Below are positions 19,701 to 28,314 of a stretch of 44,101 nucleotides of DNA, piece by piece (position 1 is the first letter of the stretch; every line of letters starts with the position of its first letter). Below the pieces are notes generated by a model that saw only the letters and a list, made by a program, of their open reading frames with translations, was not told where the DNA came from and did no database searches. The DNA is taken from IMG/VR virus record IMGVR_UViG_3300031578_000105, positions 1-44,101 of that record; one strand, given 5' to 3'. Source of the DNA: a virus. The position numbers and the translations under genes were made by a program.

Positions 19701-22700
19701 CCTGCATTAGTTACTGTTGCTACTGTTGGTGTTGCTGAAGACCAAGGTGTTGTTGGATGAGCTGTTGCCGAACCTGTTAATGTTGTTGTTAAACCAATAC
19801 AAACTATTGCTGTGCCTGTAATAGTTGGAAGTGGATTTACAGTTAGATTTAAAGTTGCAGTATTACAACCCACAATATTAGTAACATTAGTTTGAGCAGT
19901 AGTATATGTTAAACCAGTACCTAAAGGTAAAGGCCAAATATAAGAATCTCCATCACAAATAGAAGTAGTTACATCTCCATTAGTTGTTGGAGGATCTATA
20001 CTAATATTCATTGTTGTCGTTAGCCCACATAACCCTGAATTTGCTGTAAAGGTATAAGGTGTTGTTCCTAAAATTGCGGTTGATATTGTTGTTGGGTTCC
20101 ATGTTCCTGGAATACCATTGGTGGAAGTTGCAGGTAATGCTGGTGCTACACTATTTTGACACAATGGCCCAATAGGTATAAATGGAGGTAGATCTGGTGC
20201 AATTCCTGTATTATCCCAAACACAAGTAGTGTTATTAAAGACAAAAGTATCCCAACAATTAACTACTGGTGGCTGTACCGGTTGAGTCCCTGTTACATCA
20301 TAAACACAAGATGTTGCATTCCAAGTAGCTATTTCATAGCAAGCTATTATTGGAGGAGGACCTTGTACAATACAAGAACCATCATCAAATGTAGCTGCAG
20401 GGTCAAAGTTACAAGCAGTAGGATCAATACAACCAGGTATACCGTAAATACAAGAACGATCATCACAAGTTGCAGCAGGATCATAGTTAGTAGCAGCAGG
20501 ATCAGTACAACCATCAATACAACAAGTACCATCATCACAAGTTGCAAATGGATTATAATTAGATGCCAATGGATTTTGACAACAACCAGCTGTTATAGGA
20601 AAAGGAGGGCCACTACAAGGATTACAGGTATAAGTACAAGAACCATCATCACAAGTTGCAGCAGGATTATAATTAGATGCTGTAGGATCAGTACAGCCGT
20701 CAATACAACAAGAACCATCATCTACAATACTGGTGCCATTATAAGGAGGAAGATAAGCTTCTGGTGGAAAAGGTACGTAATTAGATGCAGTAGGATCAGT
20801 ACAACCTAACCAAGTACAAGAGTTATCACCACACATTATTGAAGGATTGTAGTTAGATGCAGTTGGTTCCATACATCCATATGAAAGTGGAATAGTATAA
20901 GTTGTTGCAATGCAACCTGTTATATTATCTACAACCGTAATTATTGGTGGATATACACAATTAATAAATATAATTACGTCTCCTTCATTATATGTATTAC
21001 CATTATATGATGCAGTTACTGTTACTTGACTAACTGGTAAAGGTATACTATTATATATCATACTATAAGTACCTATAGTATAATATCCTCCATTTACTAT
21101 ACCAAGGGTAGGATCAGTTGCTGTTAAAGTAGTTGATGTTAGTTGTTGAACATAAGCACTATCACAGTAATCACAAGAACCATCATCCGTATTAGCTGCA
21201 GGATTGTAGTTACTAGCTAGTGGATCAGTACAACCTAGTATTTCAGGTACACAACAAGCTAGACAAGGACATGTTGCAGCAGGATCATAGTTAGTTGCTG
21301 AAGCATCCATACAACCGTATACACATACAATTAGTTCAACAGTAATTACACTAGTACAACCTGCAGCATCTGTAACTGTTAATATATATGTACCATCAGC
21401 AAGATTACTTATAGATGCTGTAGTTGCTGTATATCCATTTGGTCCTGTCCAAGAGTAAATATAAGGTGGTGTTATAGGATTTGTTATAGTTACTGTAATA
21501 CTTCCATCATTTGCACCACTAGAAGTTACATTAATATGTGATTCAGTAATAATAGGATATATAATACAATAGTTACAAGTTCCATCATCTATATTTGCAA
21601 ATGCATTATAGTTAGTTGCAAGAGGATCAGTACATCCAGGAACAAGTGGACAATCACCTGTAGTAAATGAATCACAAATAGGAGAATATATAATATCATC
21701 TAAACATCCATTTATATCTGGATTAGGATTCATATAAGCTCTCCAGTAATATGTTGTAAATGGTGCTAAGTTTGTTGGTGTTTCTGTTATTACAGTATTA
21801 ACAACACCATTTCCAGGATATGAAGTTAATAATCCTGGTACCATTAGATTTGTTATTTGTCCACCAGTAGTTATATTACCTATTGTTAGATTAGAATTAG
21901 TTCCATATATAACACCCCAAGTACCTGTTGTTCCATTAGTTATTGATGTTTGTAAATTTCCTAATGAAGTATATGCATACTTTAGATTAAATTGACAACT
22001 ACTAATACATATAGCTGAAAAACATTCTATAATAGGGCATGCAGAAGGTGTAGTAAACATTTGTATTGCATTCCAACACGAAATTAATGTACCACAAGTA
22101 GCTCTTACTTGAAATTCATATTCTGTATCATAATTAAGACCTGTAATAATATAATATAAATTAGCAGTATTAACTGTTGTCCATGTAGTAGTACCCACAA
22201 TTCTATACCTTAACTCATATGTTACTGTTGTTTCTGTTGTATTTGTTTCTGACCAAGTAACATATGCCTTAAATGTATTTATACCTATATCAGTTTTTAT
22301 TGTAACATATGAATTACCTGGTGCATTACATGTACATTGTGGAGCTGGTGTTATACATACTGGATCTGGGCATAGTTCTGTAACTGTTATTAAAAGTCTT
22401 TGTTGAGCACAATTTCCTGATGTAGTAAAACATTCACATAGTTGTGCAGTATGTTCTGTATTAATTGATGCATTAGAAATTACATGAGTATATCGTCCAA
22501 TTTCATTTGTTTTACCAACATCTTTACCATCTAAATATATTTGATAATCTTTTATTGCTGTACCATTTTGATTTACTACATCAAAAATTAAACATTCATT
22601 ATCTTTACATTCATATAGAGATAATGAAAAAAATGAATTTAAATCAGAAGCAAAAGTACTTTCTGTAAAAGTATCAGATGTATAATTACCACTCCACCCA

Positions 22701-25700
22701 TAGTTATCTAAACCTCCATATCCAAAAGGATGTAGAGTTACAGTATTTACTTCATTCCAATATAGATTTGATCCTGGTAATTCAATAGCCGCTATTGATG
22801 TATTTGCCATTAAATTTATTGGTGCTGTACCTGTTAAAAATGTACCGTCTTTTGTAGGTCTGTTACCACTTGATATTGCACCAATTGCATGTAATGGGAA
22901 TGCTCTTTGAGGTTGGTATATGTTTACTGGTCTACTTGTGTATAAAAAACAATTTAAAGAATGATTACATGATTTAGAGATCCATGTATTATATGTATCT
23001 ATATATTTATTATAATCTGCTTTCCATGCTGGAGATATATTACCCCCAATAGTAGCAACATTCCAATCGTTAGCACTTCCATTTGTATTTCCTCTATTAT
23101 GATAGCATGCATAATTTATATCATTAGATACACTTGCAAAAGGTACTTCTGTTTCATCTGCAAAACAAATTATTAATACTTGTTCTGTTGTTGCAACTGG
23201 TGGAGGACCATTCCAAGTTACAGTAGTACCTTGTGGAACAAGACCATCAGGACCAATCCATGTTGTACATGTTGTACCATTTATATAATTATCATAAAAT
23301 GGATTGCTACAATCACTATTTTGAAACCAATCTTTTATTTTTAACGTATAACTCATGTCATAAGCAGTATTACCATGACACCCACATTCACCAGTTGCTC
23401 CATTTGATGGAGCATAACATCCACCATAACAACTATTAGGTGGATTACAAACAGGATCAGCATTATAAGGATCTGGAAGAGCAGTATTACAATTAGTTCC
23501 TGCATTATTAAATTGTCCTGTAATTGCAGTTGTTGCCCAATCTAACCATCTTTCACCTGCTACAATAGTATGGTAATGAGAACCAACAAAACCTTGAGTA
23601 GCAAGAGTTTGCATCCATAATTCTGTTGCAGTATATATATCTATAGTAGGATTTAATCCTAATGATGTTCCATCATAAAAGAAATATACTGTAAGATTGC
23701 CTTTTTCTATTAGTCCGCATAAAGGATCTACCCAGCTTGGATAGGTTCCTGCTTCAGGTAATATAGTTGGATCTATAGGTTTATATACTGTTCTGTCAAT
23801 TTTAAAACCTAAATATTCTTTTTCTTTTTTATCTTCCCAAAAACATAAATATTTTTTTGTAACTATTTTATCTAATGTAGTTTCACACGGACTAGTCATT
23901 CCAAATCTCATTGCTTGAAACTTTTTATAAACACTATCAGAAAATATTGCTTCTATTTCTATTCTTTTAATATCTGAGTCAGTAAGAAATTCAATAGGAT
24001 TATATTCTCCATAAGCTACATCACAAGGTGGTGGATATATACATGAACCATCATCACATGTTACACTTGAATTATAATTTATAGCTGTTGAGTCTGTACA
24101 ACCACATGGTAATTGACAATCTATTATTGGTGTATATTCACATTTACCTGCATATACTTGTACAAGATATTCTAAACAATTACCAGGAAATGTTAGTGTT
24201 GTACCTGCTATAATATAAGATATACTATTATTAACAGCTTGAAAATTAAGTTCTCCATTTGCATCTGTAGTTAATAAAGTTGAAGGTATATTAATTGGTA
24301 TACCATTTAAATCTGTAGATATTGGATAATTAGGTAATGGTAAACCAGTAGATATATCTATTACTTGAAGAGTAACACAATTTTCATTTTGACAAGGAAC
24401 AGTATTAGTAACTGCATTTGATAATTGATAATTTATAACATTATTAAACATACCTGGCCAGTCAGGTATAGTATTAGGAACAGATAAACCTGGTAAAGAA
24501 GTGGCTACTTGACTTGAAATTTGAAATTGTGTACCAGGAAAATTAAATGGATATGTTACATTAAATGCATCTAACTTACCATAATTAAGTGCATATGGGT
24601 TAGCCGTTTCTAATCTTCTTATATTAGGATTCATTCCAGGTGGTGCATTCCAAACAGGAATACATGTAGTAATATCATTACACCATAAAGAACTTGCAGG
24701 AGCCGAACCAGTAGTCCAATCAGAAAAATAATTTACTGCATTAACTGGGAACATACCAGTACCATCTGTACTATGTATAGCTGCTGATACATGTAATGCA
24801 TAACTATTATGTTGAGGTTGGTTGGATGAAGTATTATTAAACAAAGATGGCCATAAAACAACATCAACACCTCCTGATGCTATATGTGATGCAAGTAGTG
24901 CTGTTGCAGTAATATGGTCATTTTTCCAATTTTCTGTATTACCATCTATTATAGATGACTCAATACCTTCACATTGACCATTAAACTCTATACCATTAGG
25001 ATATGTAATTCCATTTACTGTAATATTTGCAACTGCCTGTTTTCCATGATAAGTACAAGCAGATTCATCATTAAATATTAAAATTAAAATTTTATCACTA
25101 GAATTAGGAATAGGTGGTAAACCTAATGATGTAATAGACGCACCTGTATTTGTAGTGCTAGTTGTTTGTCCTACAGGCATATGAGAATAAAAGTCATCTA
25201 CAGTACTATCATTATGTGACCATAAATGAATATCTCCAACAATACCAGTTGCACTATTACCCGTTCCCCAGTCTTCCCATGCAGTAGTATCAGCAGATCT
25301 ATTAGCTGTTATTGGACCACCACCATTTAGATTAACACCACCATTATTTATTATTCCGTTAAAGCAAGATGATACCCAATCTAACCATCTAGCACCACCA
25401 CCTCCAATTATTGTATGATAATCTTGTCCAGTAAATGTAAATGGAGCAAGCCATTGTTTAAATGCAGCGTATTGATTTTGAATATCAACTTGATCATAAT
25501 TATGTCCTTTATAATAAACATATATTTTATCAAAGTTTAATGTAGTAGGACTTTGACCATAACAACCTTGATACCAATCTGGTGGATCTTCAGATGTAGA
25601 AGCATCATACGTTTCTACTATACCAATATCACAAATCCAATGATATGTTTGAGTATTCCAAGTAGTTGGATTTGATCCTGTTGCGTTTATTGTATATGTA

Positions 25701-25918
25701 TAACTTAATCCATTATTAACATATGTATCATATAAAGCATAATTAGTTTGAAAAAGTCCATCAGCTACTATAATATGACTAACTTTATCTCCCCAAGCTA
25801 ATAAAATTTCTAATGAACCATCTGCTTGACATGTTATATCATGATTAAAATGGCATTTAGAACTTGTAGTATTCAAAGATGCATAATTAGGATAACAGAA
25901 TTCTGGAGATAGTGCCAT
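16787..25918 (-). CDS. Giant modular adhesin (3043 aa): vWA-like, FN3, SprB-type, BIG2, LRR and DDGSC repeats
   Basis: By far the largest gene in the window. Approximate modules: 125-480 and 735-1110, two homologous vWA-like blocks (shared YHTI...RWLDW phrase; strands DKILILIFNDES and EQVLIICFADET); 1196-1293, FN3; about 1455-1530, SprB-type repeat (GANDGSITVTI, LADGTYILTVTDAAGC); about 2030-2100, BIG2-type Ig domain (TVATVTNAGVVTGVSAGTS); about 2180-2340, two more SprB-type repeats; about 2366-2550 and 2683-2981, two leucine-rich-repeat cassettes. Seventeen Cys-rich units of the GCTDPTATNYNP...DDGSC type separate modules from residue 605 to the C-terminus. There is no signal peptide and no type IX secretion C-terminal domain, so it is presumably assembled on the virion. 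These repeats are typical of flavobacterial surface and gliding adhesins. It probably acts as a host-binding fibre; which module binds is unknown. Confidence 0.85.
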   Translation of the reverse strand: MALSPEFCYPNYASLNTTSSKCHFNHDITCQADGSLEILLAWGDKVSHIIVADGLFQTNYALYDTYVNNGLSYTYTINATGSNPTTWNTQTYHWICDIGIVETYDASTSEDPPDWYQGCYGQSPTTLNFDKIYVYYKGHNYDQVDIQNQYAAFKQWLAPFTFTGQDYHTIIGGGGARWLDWVSSCFNGIINNGGVNLNGGGPITANRSADTTAWEDWGTGNSATGIVGDIHLWSHNDSTVDDFYSHMPVGQTTSTTNTGASITSLGLPPIPNSSDKILILIFNDESACTYHGKQAVANITVNGITYPNGIEFNGQCEGIESSIIDGNTENWKNDHITATALLASHIASGGVDVVLWPSLFNNTSSNQPQHNSYALHVSAAIHSTDGTGMFPVNAVNYFSDWTTGSAPASSLWCNDITTCIPVWNAPPGMNPNIRRLETANPYALNYGKLDAFNVTYPFNFPGTQFQISSQVATSLPGLSVPNTIPDWPGMFNNVINYQLSNAVTNTVPCQNENCVTLQVIDISTGLPLPNYPISTDLNGIPINIPSTLLTTDANGELNFQAVNNSISYIIAGTTLTFPGNCLEYLVQVYAGKCEYTPIIDCQLPCGCTDSTAINYNSSVTCDDGSCIYPPPCDVAYGEYNPIEFLTDSDIKRIEIEAIFSDSVYKKFQAMRFGMTSPCETTLDKIVTKKYLCFWEDKKEKEYLGFKIDRTVYKPIDPTILPEAGTYPSWVDPLCGLIEKGNLTVYFFYDGTSLGLNPTIDIYTATELWMQTLATQGFVGSHYHTIVAGERWLDWATTAITGQFNNAGTNCNTALPDPYNADPVCNPPNSCYGGCYAPSNGATGECGCHGNTAYDMSYTLKIKDWFQNSDCSNPFYDNYINGTTCTTWIGPDGLVPQGTTVTWNGPPPVATTEQVLIICFADETEVPFASVSNDINYACYHNRGNTNGSANDWNVATIGGNISPAWKADYNKYIDTYNTWISKSCNHSLNCFLYTSRPVNIYQPQRAFPLHAIGAISSGNRPTKDGTFLTGTAPINLMANTSIAAIELPGSNLYWNEVNTVTLHPFGYGGLDNYGWSGNYTSDTFTESTFASDLNSFFSLSLYECKDNECLIFDVVNQNGTAIKDYQIYLDGKDVGKTNEIGRYTHVISNASINTEHTAQLCECFTTSGNCAQQRLLITVTELCPDPVCITPAPQCTCNAPGNSYVTIKTDIGINTFKAYVTWSETNTTETTVTYELRYRIVGTTTWTTVNTANLYYIITGLNYDTEYEFQVRATCGTLISCWNAIQMFTTPSACPIIECFSAICISSCQFNLKYAYTSLGNLQTSITNGTTGTWGVIYGTNSNLTIGNITTGGQITNLMVPGLLTSYPGNGVVNTVITETPTNLAPFTTYYWRAYMNPNPDINGCLDDIIYSPICDSFTTGDCPLVPGCTDPLATNYNAFANIDDGTCNYCIIYPIITESHINVTSSGANDGSITVTITNPITPPYIYSWTGPNGYTATTASISNLADGTYILTVTDAAGCTSVITVELIVCVYGCMDASATNYDPAATCPCLACCVPEILGCTDPLASNYNPAANTDDGSCDYCDSAYVQQLTSTTLTATDPTLGIVNGGYYTIGTYSMIYNSIPLPVSQVTVTASYNGNTYNEGDVIIFINCVYPPIITVVDNITGCIATTYTIPLSYGCMEPTASNYNPSIMCGDNSCTWLGCTDPTASNYVPFPPEAYLPPYNGTSIVDDGSCCIDGCTDPTASNYNPAATCDDGSCTYTCNPCSGPPFPITAGCCQNPLASNYNPFATCDDGTCCIDGCTDPAATNYDPAATCDDRSCIYGIPGCIDPTACNFDPAATFDDGSCIVQGPPPIIACYEIATWNATSCVYDVTGTQPVQPPVVNCWDTFVFNNTTCVWDNTGIAPDLPPFIPIGPLCQNSVAPALPATSTNGIPGTWNPTTISTAILGTTPYTFTANSGLCGLTTTMNISIDPPTTNGDVTTSICDGDSYIWPLPLGTGLTYTTAQTNVTNIVGCNTATLNLTVNPLPTITGTAIVCIGLTTTLTGSATAHPTTPWSSATPTVATVTNAGVVTGVSAGTSVITYMNSNNCITTVTITVTLVITPDFTFYTDVCYQYPLSLPTTSNNGITGTWSPAYNNTALPGTSTTYTFTPDAGQCATTQTSTITILPCDGSNSCYGSTVQVNNHVSCFGAFDGSATAYVVSSFGNDYWLWSDGQTSSTAVGLAAGTYTYTIYSNPGTVGDPTTSVCTTTGSVTIIQPTQLSISLEVRDATPGNANGAVLATVTGGTAPYTYVWSDALAQTTNPATGLSLGPIAVTVTDCNGCTVTDSAFVLINIVGGCTDPLSPNYSFAANTDDGSCYIPLSGLTYIPDANFRAALVATTTITTNDWVDYNGASSTSGEYVLTTVLNTVTSLDVNSQNIADLTGIEAFTALTYLICYQNQLTSLNLSQNTALTTLYCWDNQLTSLDVSQNTALTTLHCGYNQLTSLDVRNGNNTNFSNFYAYGNPNLTCISVDDATWSTANWTDPNYFAFDSQHFFSNNCNPLCGCMDPAACNYDPLATYDDGSCNTVYGCTDATACNYVVAATCDDGSCTYPDGCTDVTACNYNPLATCDDGSCSGLLGCTNVTANNYNSSATCDDGSCTYDPISFTYGCGDPCYANYDPSPTIIHDINLCSGIAYCTIPDINFRNALINHSCWYMGGTPISTCNITAGDFVDANNDGNFDQIEICKVNTITYLTDLFSKNISSLQGIECFTALKYLDCYDNQITSVDLSQNTALIRVLLNGNQLTSLNLSGLTALTKFWCDNNQLQSLDVSTNTALTEFICSFNQLTSLNVSQNTALFVFWCHVNQLQSLDLSQNTALALFICSENQLTSLDVQYNTGILYLVCNDNQITSLDVSYCTSMTQLICKNNQLTYLDVRNGNNYNFVPQAYWSGIPFKSTNNPNLTCIHVDDVAYSTANWTVANGQINSQQYFSNNCGVGCTDPTACNYDVTAITDDGSCCYTWGCTDPTATNQDPLACCDDGSCTYIVNTIWTKFNKL
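16975..17880 (-). repeat. Leucine-rich-repeat cassette 2 of the giant adhesin
   Basis: It encodes an N-cap (TIPDINFRNALINHSC), an EF-like phrase DANNDGNFD, then about ten LRR units of the LTSLDVSQNTAL kind with a C(N/D)x-NQ consensus turn. It closes with NPNLTCIHVDDVAYSTANWT and a FSNNC cap. The complete cap-to-cap form matches domains of secreted flavobacterial proteins, suggesting transfer of an intact domain. Confidence 0.9.
18270..18822 (-). repeat. Leucine-rich-repeat cassette 1 of the giant adhesin
   Basis: A shorter copy of the same cassette: N-cap YIPDANFRAALVAT, capping phrase NIADLTGIEAFTALTYL, three to four LRR units (LTSLNLSQNTALTTLYC type) and the closing phrase NPNLTCISVDDATWSTANWT with FSNNC. 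It differs from cassette 2 mainly in the number of LRR units, as expected from unit gain or loss between tandem repeats. Confidence 0.9.
18897..19370 (-). repeat. Two SprB-type repeats in the giant adhesin
   Basis: In translation order the first unit has VSCFGAFDGSATAYV, a WSDGQTSS turn and LAAGTYTYTI. The second has GNANGAVLATVTGGTAPYTYVW and then VTVTDCNGCTV. This is the consensus of SprB repeats, known from the flavobacterial gliding adhesin SprB. Confidence 0.8.
21315..21545 (-). repeat. Isolated SprB-type repeat in the giant adhesin
   Basis: It encodes INVTSSGANDGSITVTI, then YIYSWTGPNGYTATTAS and LADGTYILTVTDAAGC, a complete SprB-type unit, flanked on both sides by Cys-rich DDGSC-type units. 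Confidence 0.82.
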
Positions 25919-26116
25919 TTATCTTGCTGTTGTAGGAGGTATAGTTATTTGTCTAGAGTTATTTTGAACATCGTTAGATGTTGTTGTAGATGTTTGTTGA
26001 TGAATTAATTGTTGATTATATATATTAAGACATCCTTTACATACTACACTATTATTTTGTGCTACTGCTTTATTACATCCACATCCTATTGGTTTTTTAC
26101 AATATGTACAATTCAT
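25919..26116 (-). CDS. Small zinc-finger-like protein (65 aa)
   Basis: The first 30 residues hold two pairs of Cys (CTYCKKPIGCGC and then VCKGC), a pattern fitting a single zinc ribbon. The remaining 35 residues are Gln/Thr/Asn-rich and probably disordered. It lies directly before the giant adhesin, with its TAA stop touching the adhesin ATG. It may be a small virion or assembly factor. Function unknown. Confidence 0.6.
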   Translation of the reverse strand: MNCTYCKKPIGCGCNKAVAQNNSVVCKGCLNIYNQQLIHQQTSTTTSNDVQNNSRQITIPPTTAR

Positions 26117-26133
26117 TTGATTTTTATTTTATA

Positions 26134-26775
26134 TTAACAACACTCGTTTGAGCAAGTGATTTTTTCTAATTTCTTTTTTGCAAAATTATATAATTGCATT
26201 CCTTCTGCTGGACTTTGACAATATTCTACTTTTGCTTTTGCAGCATCAATCATAAGTTTTATAAAATTCATTTCTCTATATATACTTTGTTGTTTACTAT
26301 TTGGTTCACATGGAGTAACGTCAAGATCACAAAGTTTTTTGTAATAAGATTTCATTATTCCTGTTATTCTTAGATGATTATATTCTACATACACTCTATC
26401 AGTAGGAGCTACAGCGTATCTTATTATATATATTCCATCTGCTATTGCACTTCTACTACTAGATCCTGTTAATGCATTTACATTAGTTGTTGATATAGTA
26501 TTACCGCATACATCAGTATTAGTAGTTACTACTCCTGATAATGATGTTCCTGTACAACCTATGGTTTGTACACCAAGAGAACATGAGTTTATTGCTAAAT
26601 CAAATCCTGGTTGTACTTTTATTAAATTTCCTTGATTAAATCCAGGAGGTGTTATTAATAATTCACCACAATCAACATATAAACTATCTGTATATTGACT
26701 CGTATCTTTTATTCTAAAAATCTCACAATTTGCTACTGTAGGGATTTCTAAACTAAGTATATGTTTATTTGCCAT
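26134..26775 (-). CDS. Conserved structural-type protein of unknown function
   Basis: A 213-aa protein from the ATG at 26775 (MANKHILSLEIPTVANCEIF). An in-frame TTG at 26808 would add 11 residues but is less likely. The N-terminal two thirds are beta-rich (VDCGELLITPPGF, IIRYAVAPTDRVYVEYNHLRI). The last third is helical, with MNFIKLMIDAAKAKVEYC and a Cys-rich end (CSNECC). Position between a highly expressed structural gene and the adhesin suggests a virion or adhesin-assembly role. It is preceded by a terminator and a promoter-like element, so it starts the adhesin transcription unit. I do not recognise a characterised family. Confidence 0.65.
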   Translation of the reverse strand: MANKHILSLEIPTVANCEIFRIKDTSQYTDSLYVDCGELLITPPGFNQGNLIKVQPGFDLAINSCSLGVQTIGCTGTSLSGVVTTNTDVCGNTISTTNVNALTGSSSRSAIADGIYIIRYAVAPTDRVYVEYNHLRITGIMKSYYKKLCDLDVTPCEPNSKQQSIYREMNFIKLMIDAAKAKVEYCQSPAEGMQLYNFAKKKLEKITCSNECC

Positions 26776-26810
26776 GTTATATGTATTTAATATAAGAGTA
26801 CTCTTCAATA

Positions 26811-26830
26811 ATAATATACAAAAAAAAATA
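26811..26830 (-). promoter_or_regulatory. Candidate leftward promoter of the adhesin unit
   Basis: The minus strand reads TATTTTTTTTTGTATATTAT, sharing TTTGTATATTA with the other leftward elements. It lies just downstream of the terminator at 26837-26870 and about 36-55 bases before the ATG at 26775. Confidence 0.45.
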
Positions 26831-26870
26831 TAATAAAAAAAGAGTGAGACATTGAAATCTCACTCTTTTT
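26831..26870 (-). terminator. Strong terminator after the 427-aa structural gene
   Basis: A 13-bp perfect stem (26837-26849 with 26858-26870, loop 26850-26857) with A-rich and T-rich ends, giving a T tract on the minus strand. It begins 22 bases past the stop of the 427-aa gene. Its symmetry would also allow termination in the other direction. Confidence 0.88.
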
Positions 26871-26891
26871 AAATAATATAAATTATATTTA

Positions 26892-28175
26892 CTAGTTTCC
26901 TGTATATCCAGGTAAAAAACTTGTAGCCATATCAGTTATAACTCCACCTAACCCTGCTCCAGTAGATAATGCCGCTAATGTAGTTTCCCACGCTGCAACA
27001 ACACCGTTAGTATAAACTTTAATTAAATACTGATCATTATCAAAAGTTCCAGTTGGATTGTTAAAACGTGGTACAGTATGTAATATATAGTAACAAGTAT
27101 AACTTGCACTACGTGTAATATTTAAACCACCATCAGCCGGTCCAACTAATTCTATTTCTCTAATTCTAGTTGAATCTAGGTTTCCTTGATTAGTAGGATG
27201 TTGCATGTATCTTTGCATTAACATAACATCTCTAAGAACTAATTCACCTTTAGTTTCAGAATCTTTACCAGTTGTTGTAGTAATACCAAGACAAGCACCA
27301 GTACATGGATCTCCATCTTCATCTACTTCAGATGCTAATATTTGAAGTGGTTCTTCTTGATAGTAATCTCTAGTATCAAATGAACAGTTACCAAATACAG
27401 TTGAAGAACTAGTATCAGTAATAGTCATTCGACCAAGATTACCTGGAATAACTGTAGTATCTGCAGCATAAGCTTCTAATAGTACTATTGCAGCTTGTTG
27501 TTTAGCATATCTAGTATTACCGGCTGCGGTAGCAGAATCAGTAATAGTAGTATAGGAACCAGTACTTTGATCGTATTCAACTTTTACATCAATTAATTGA
27601 CTAAGAATTGGATCAGCTAATAATTGAATTGCCATATCAGCTAAAACTTTAGCAGGATCTTTATGAGTTTGTCCTGCACCTACAGGACAGCAATAACCAT
27701 CACCACCTAAAATTTTATAAGCATTTCTATTTAATGCTCTTAAAGCTGGAGCACCTTTTAAATCAATTCTAACCGATACATCCGTTGAACATGGAAAACA
27801 TGTATCATCTGCTACTATTACTACTTCAGCAGTTACAGCAGCTACTACTGGTTGTTTACCAATAAATCTAACATAATTAGGATTTATCATTTTTGATTTC
27901 CATGATTCTGCATATCCACCGTGAAATCTATTTCCACCTAAGATGTCATTTGCAGCACCAGCTACACCAGTAGCACTTCCAAGGGGAGACCCCATAGCAA
28001 AGATTACATTTGTAGTACCAGCAGTAAGAGCTGCGTCAGTTACAACATTGTAAGTTTGTGCGTTCAAGAATGCGCCCTGTAAAGCTGGTAATGCAGCAGA
28101 ATTTGTACCAGAACTTTCTACTGCAAAGGTTGCAGGGGCGTATGATTGTTGAAACGCGTGATTAAAATAACCCAT
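26892..28175 (-). CDS. Abundant virion structural protein (427 aa), exact role unknown
   Basis: An Ala/Thr-rich soluble protein without signal peptide or membrane segments, starting MGYFNHAFQQSYAPATFAVE. It has beta-rich segments (FIGKQPVVAAVTAEVVIVAD) and a helix-rich centre (KVLADMAIQLLADPILSQLI). The gene stands alone between its own upstream gap (28176-28314) and a strong terminator. This arrangement, like that of the MCP gene, suggests very high expression. Candidates are an auxiliary capsid protein, a head-fibre base or a tail-tube-like protein. Nothing in the sequence decides between them. It ends with TAG. Confidence 0.65.
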   Translation of the reverse strand: MGYFNHAFQQSYAPATFAVESSGTNSAALPALQGAFLNAQTYNVVTDAALTAGTTNVIFAMGSPLGSATGVAGAANDILGGNRFHGGYAESWKSKMINPNYVRFIGKQPVVAAVTAEVVIVADDTCFPCSTDVSVRIDLKGAPALRALNRNAYKILGGDGYCCPVGAGQTHKDPAKVLADMAIQLLADPILSQLIDVKVEYDQSTGSYTTITDSATAAGNTRYAKQQAAIVLLEAYAADTTVIPGNLGRMTITDTSSSTVFGNCSFDTRDYYQEEPLQILASEVDEDGDPCTGACLGITTTTGKDSETKGELVLRDVMLMQRYMQHPTNQGNLDSTRIREIELVGPADGGLNITRSASYTCYYILHTVPRFNNPTGTFDNDQYLIKVYTNGVVAAWETTLAALSTGAGLGGVITDMATSFLPGYTGN

Positions 28176-28240
28176 TTTTTTAATGCCCCTTTATGTATTC
28201 AGAGGACTTTTTTTAATTAATAAAAGTGTCCATTTTTTTA

Positions 28241-28292
28241 ATGTATTATCTGGACTTAGTATTTAATGATAATACATGTATAATATAAGAAT
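28241..28292 (-). other. Hairpin and promoter-like element in the gap before the 427-aa gene
   Basis: A perfect 10-bp inverted repeat (28241-28250 with 28268-28277, loop 17 bases) is not followed by a T tract on the minus strand, so it is not a simple leftward terminator. The minus strand at 28274-28292 contains TCTTATATTATACATG, a degenerate form of the leftward promoter element. The rest of the 139-base gap is AT-rich without an ORF of useful size. The hairpin would sit in the 5' leader of the structural gene and might stabilise its mRNA. Confidence 0.4.
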
Positions 28293-28314
28293 TTTATTTT
28301 TTATATCATAATTT

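Larger units (their letters stand above)
16790..24110 (-). repeat. Seventeen dispersed coding repeats of the GC(T/M)D...DDGSC type
   Basis: Units of about 21-24 residues follow the pattern GC(T/M/I)D-x-x-A-x-N-Y-x-P-x-A-x-x-x-DDGSC. They occur singly near 24040-24105 and 21550-21640, as a cluster over about 20380-21310, singly near 18840-18895, as a cluster over 17960-18265, and as a pair at 16800-16975. One unit (near 20700-20790) carries an insertion of about 12 residues between NY and DDGSC, and another (near 21255-21310) ends PCLACC instead of DDGSC. Two Cys and an Asp-rich loop per unit suggest a small disulfide or metal-stabilised linker. Confidence 0.9.

Noticed and set aside
20282-20809. 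Rightward 175-codon open frame inside the giant adhesin
   Set aside because: It is the complement of Cys-rich repeat coding sequence and has an artificial Ser/Thr/Ile/Arg composition; the leftward frame explains the sequence.
16790-21640. CRISPR-like array
   Set aside because: The repeats are in frame within one long ORF, vary in sequence and spacing, and encode known types of protein modules.
16787-25918. Bacterial gene (type IX secreted protein) rather than phage gene
   Set aside because: No signal peptide and no type IX C-terminal domain, and the gene is embedded in the leftward phage head/tail operon with close junctions on both sides.
26776-26808. Longer form of the 213-aa protein from a TTG
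   Set aside because: ATG at 26775 follows at a suitable distance from the promoter-like element; the extra residues look like translated leader.
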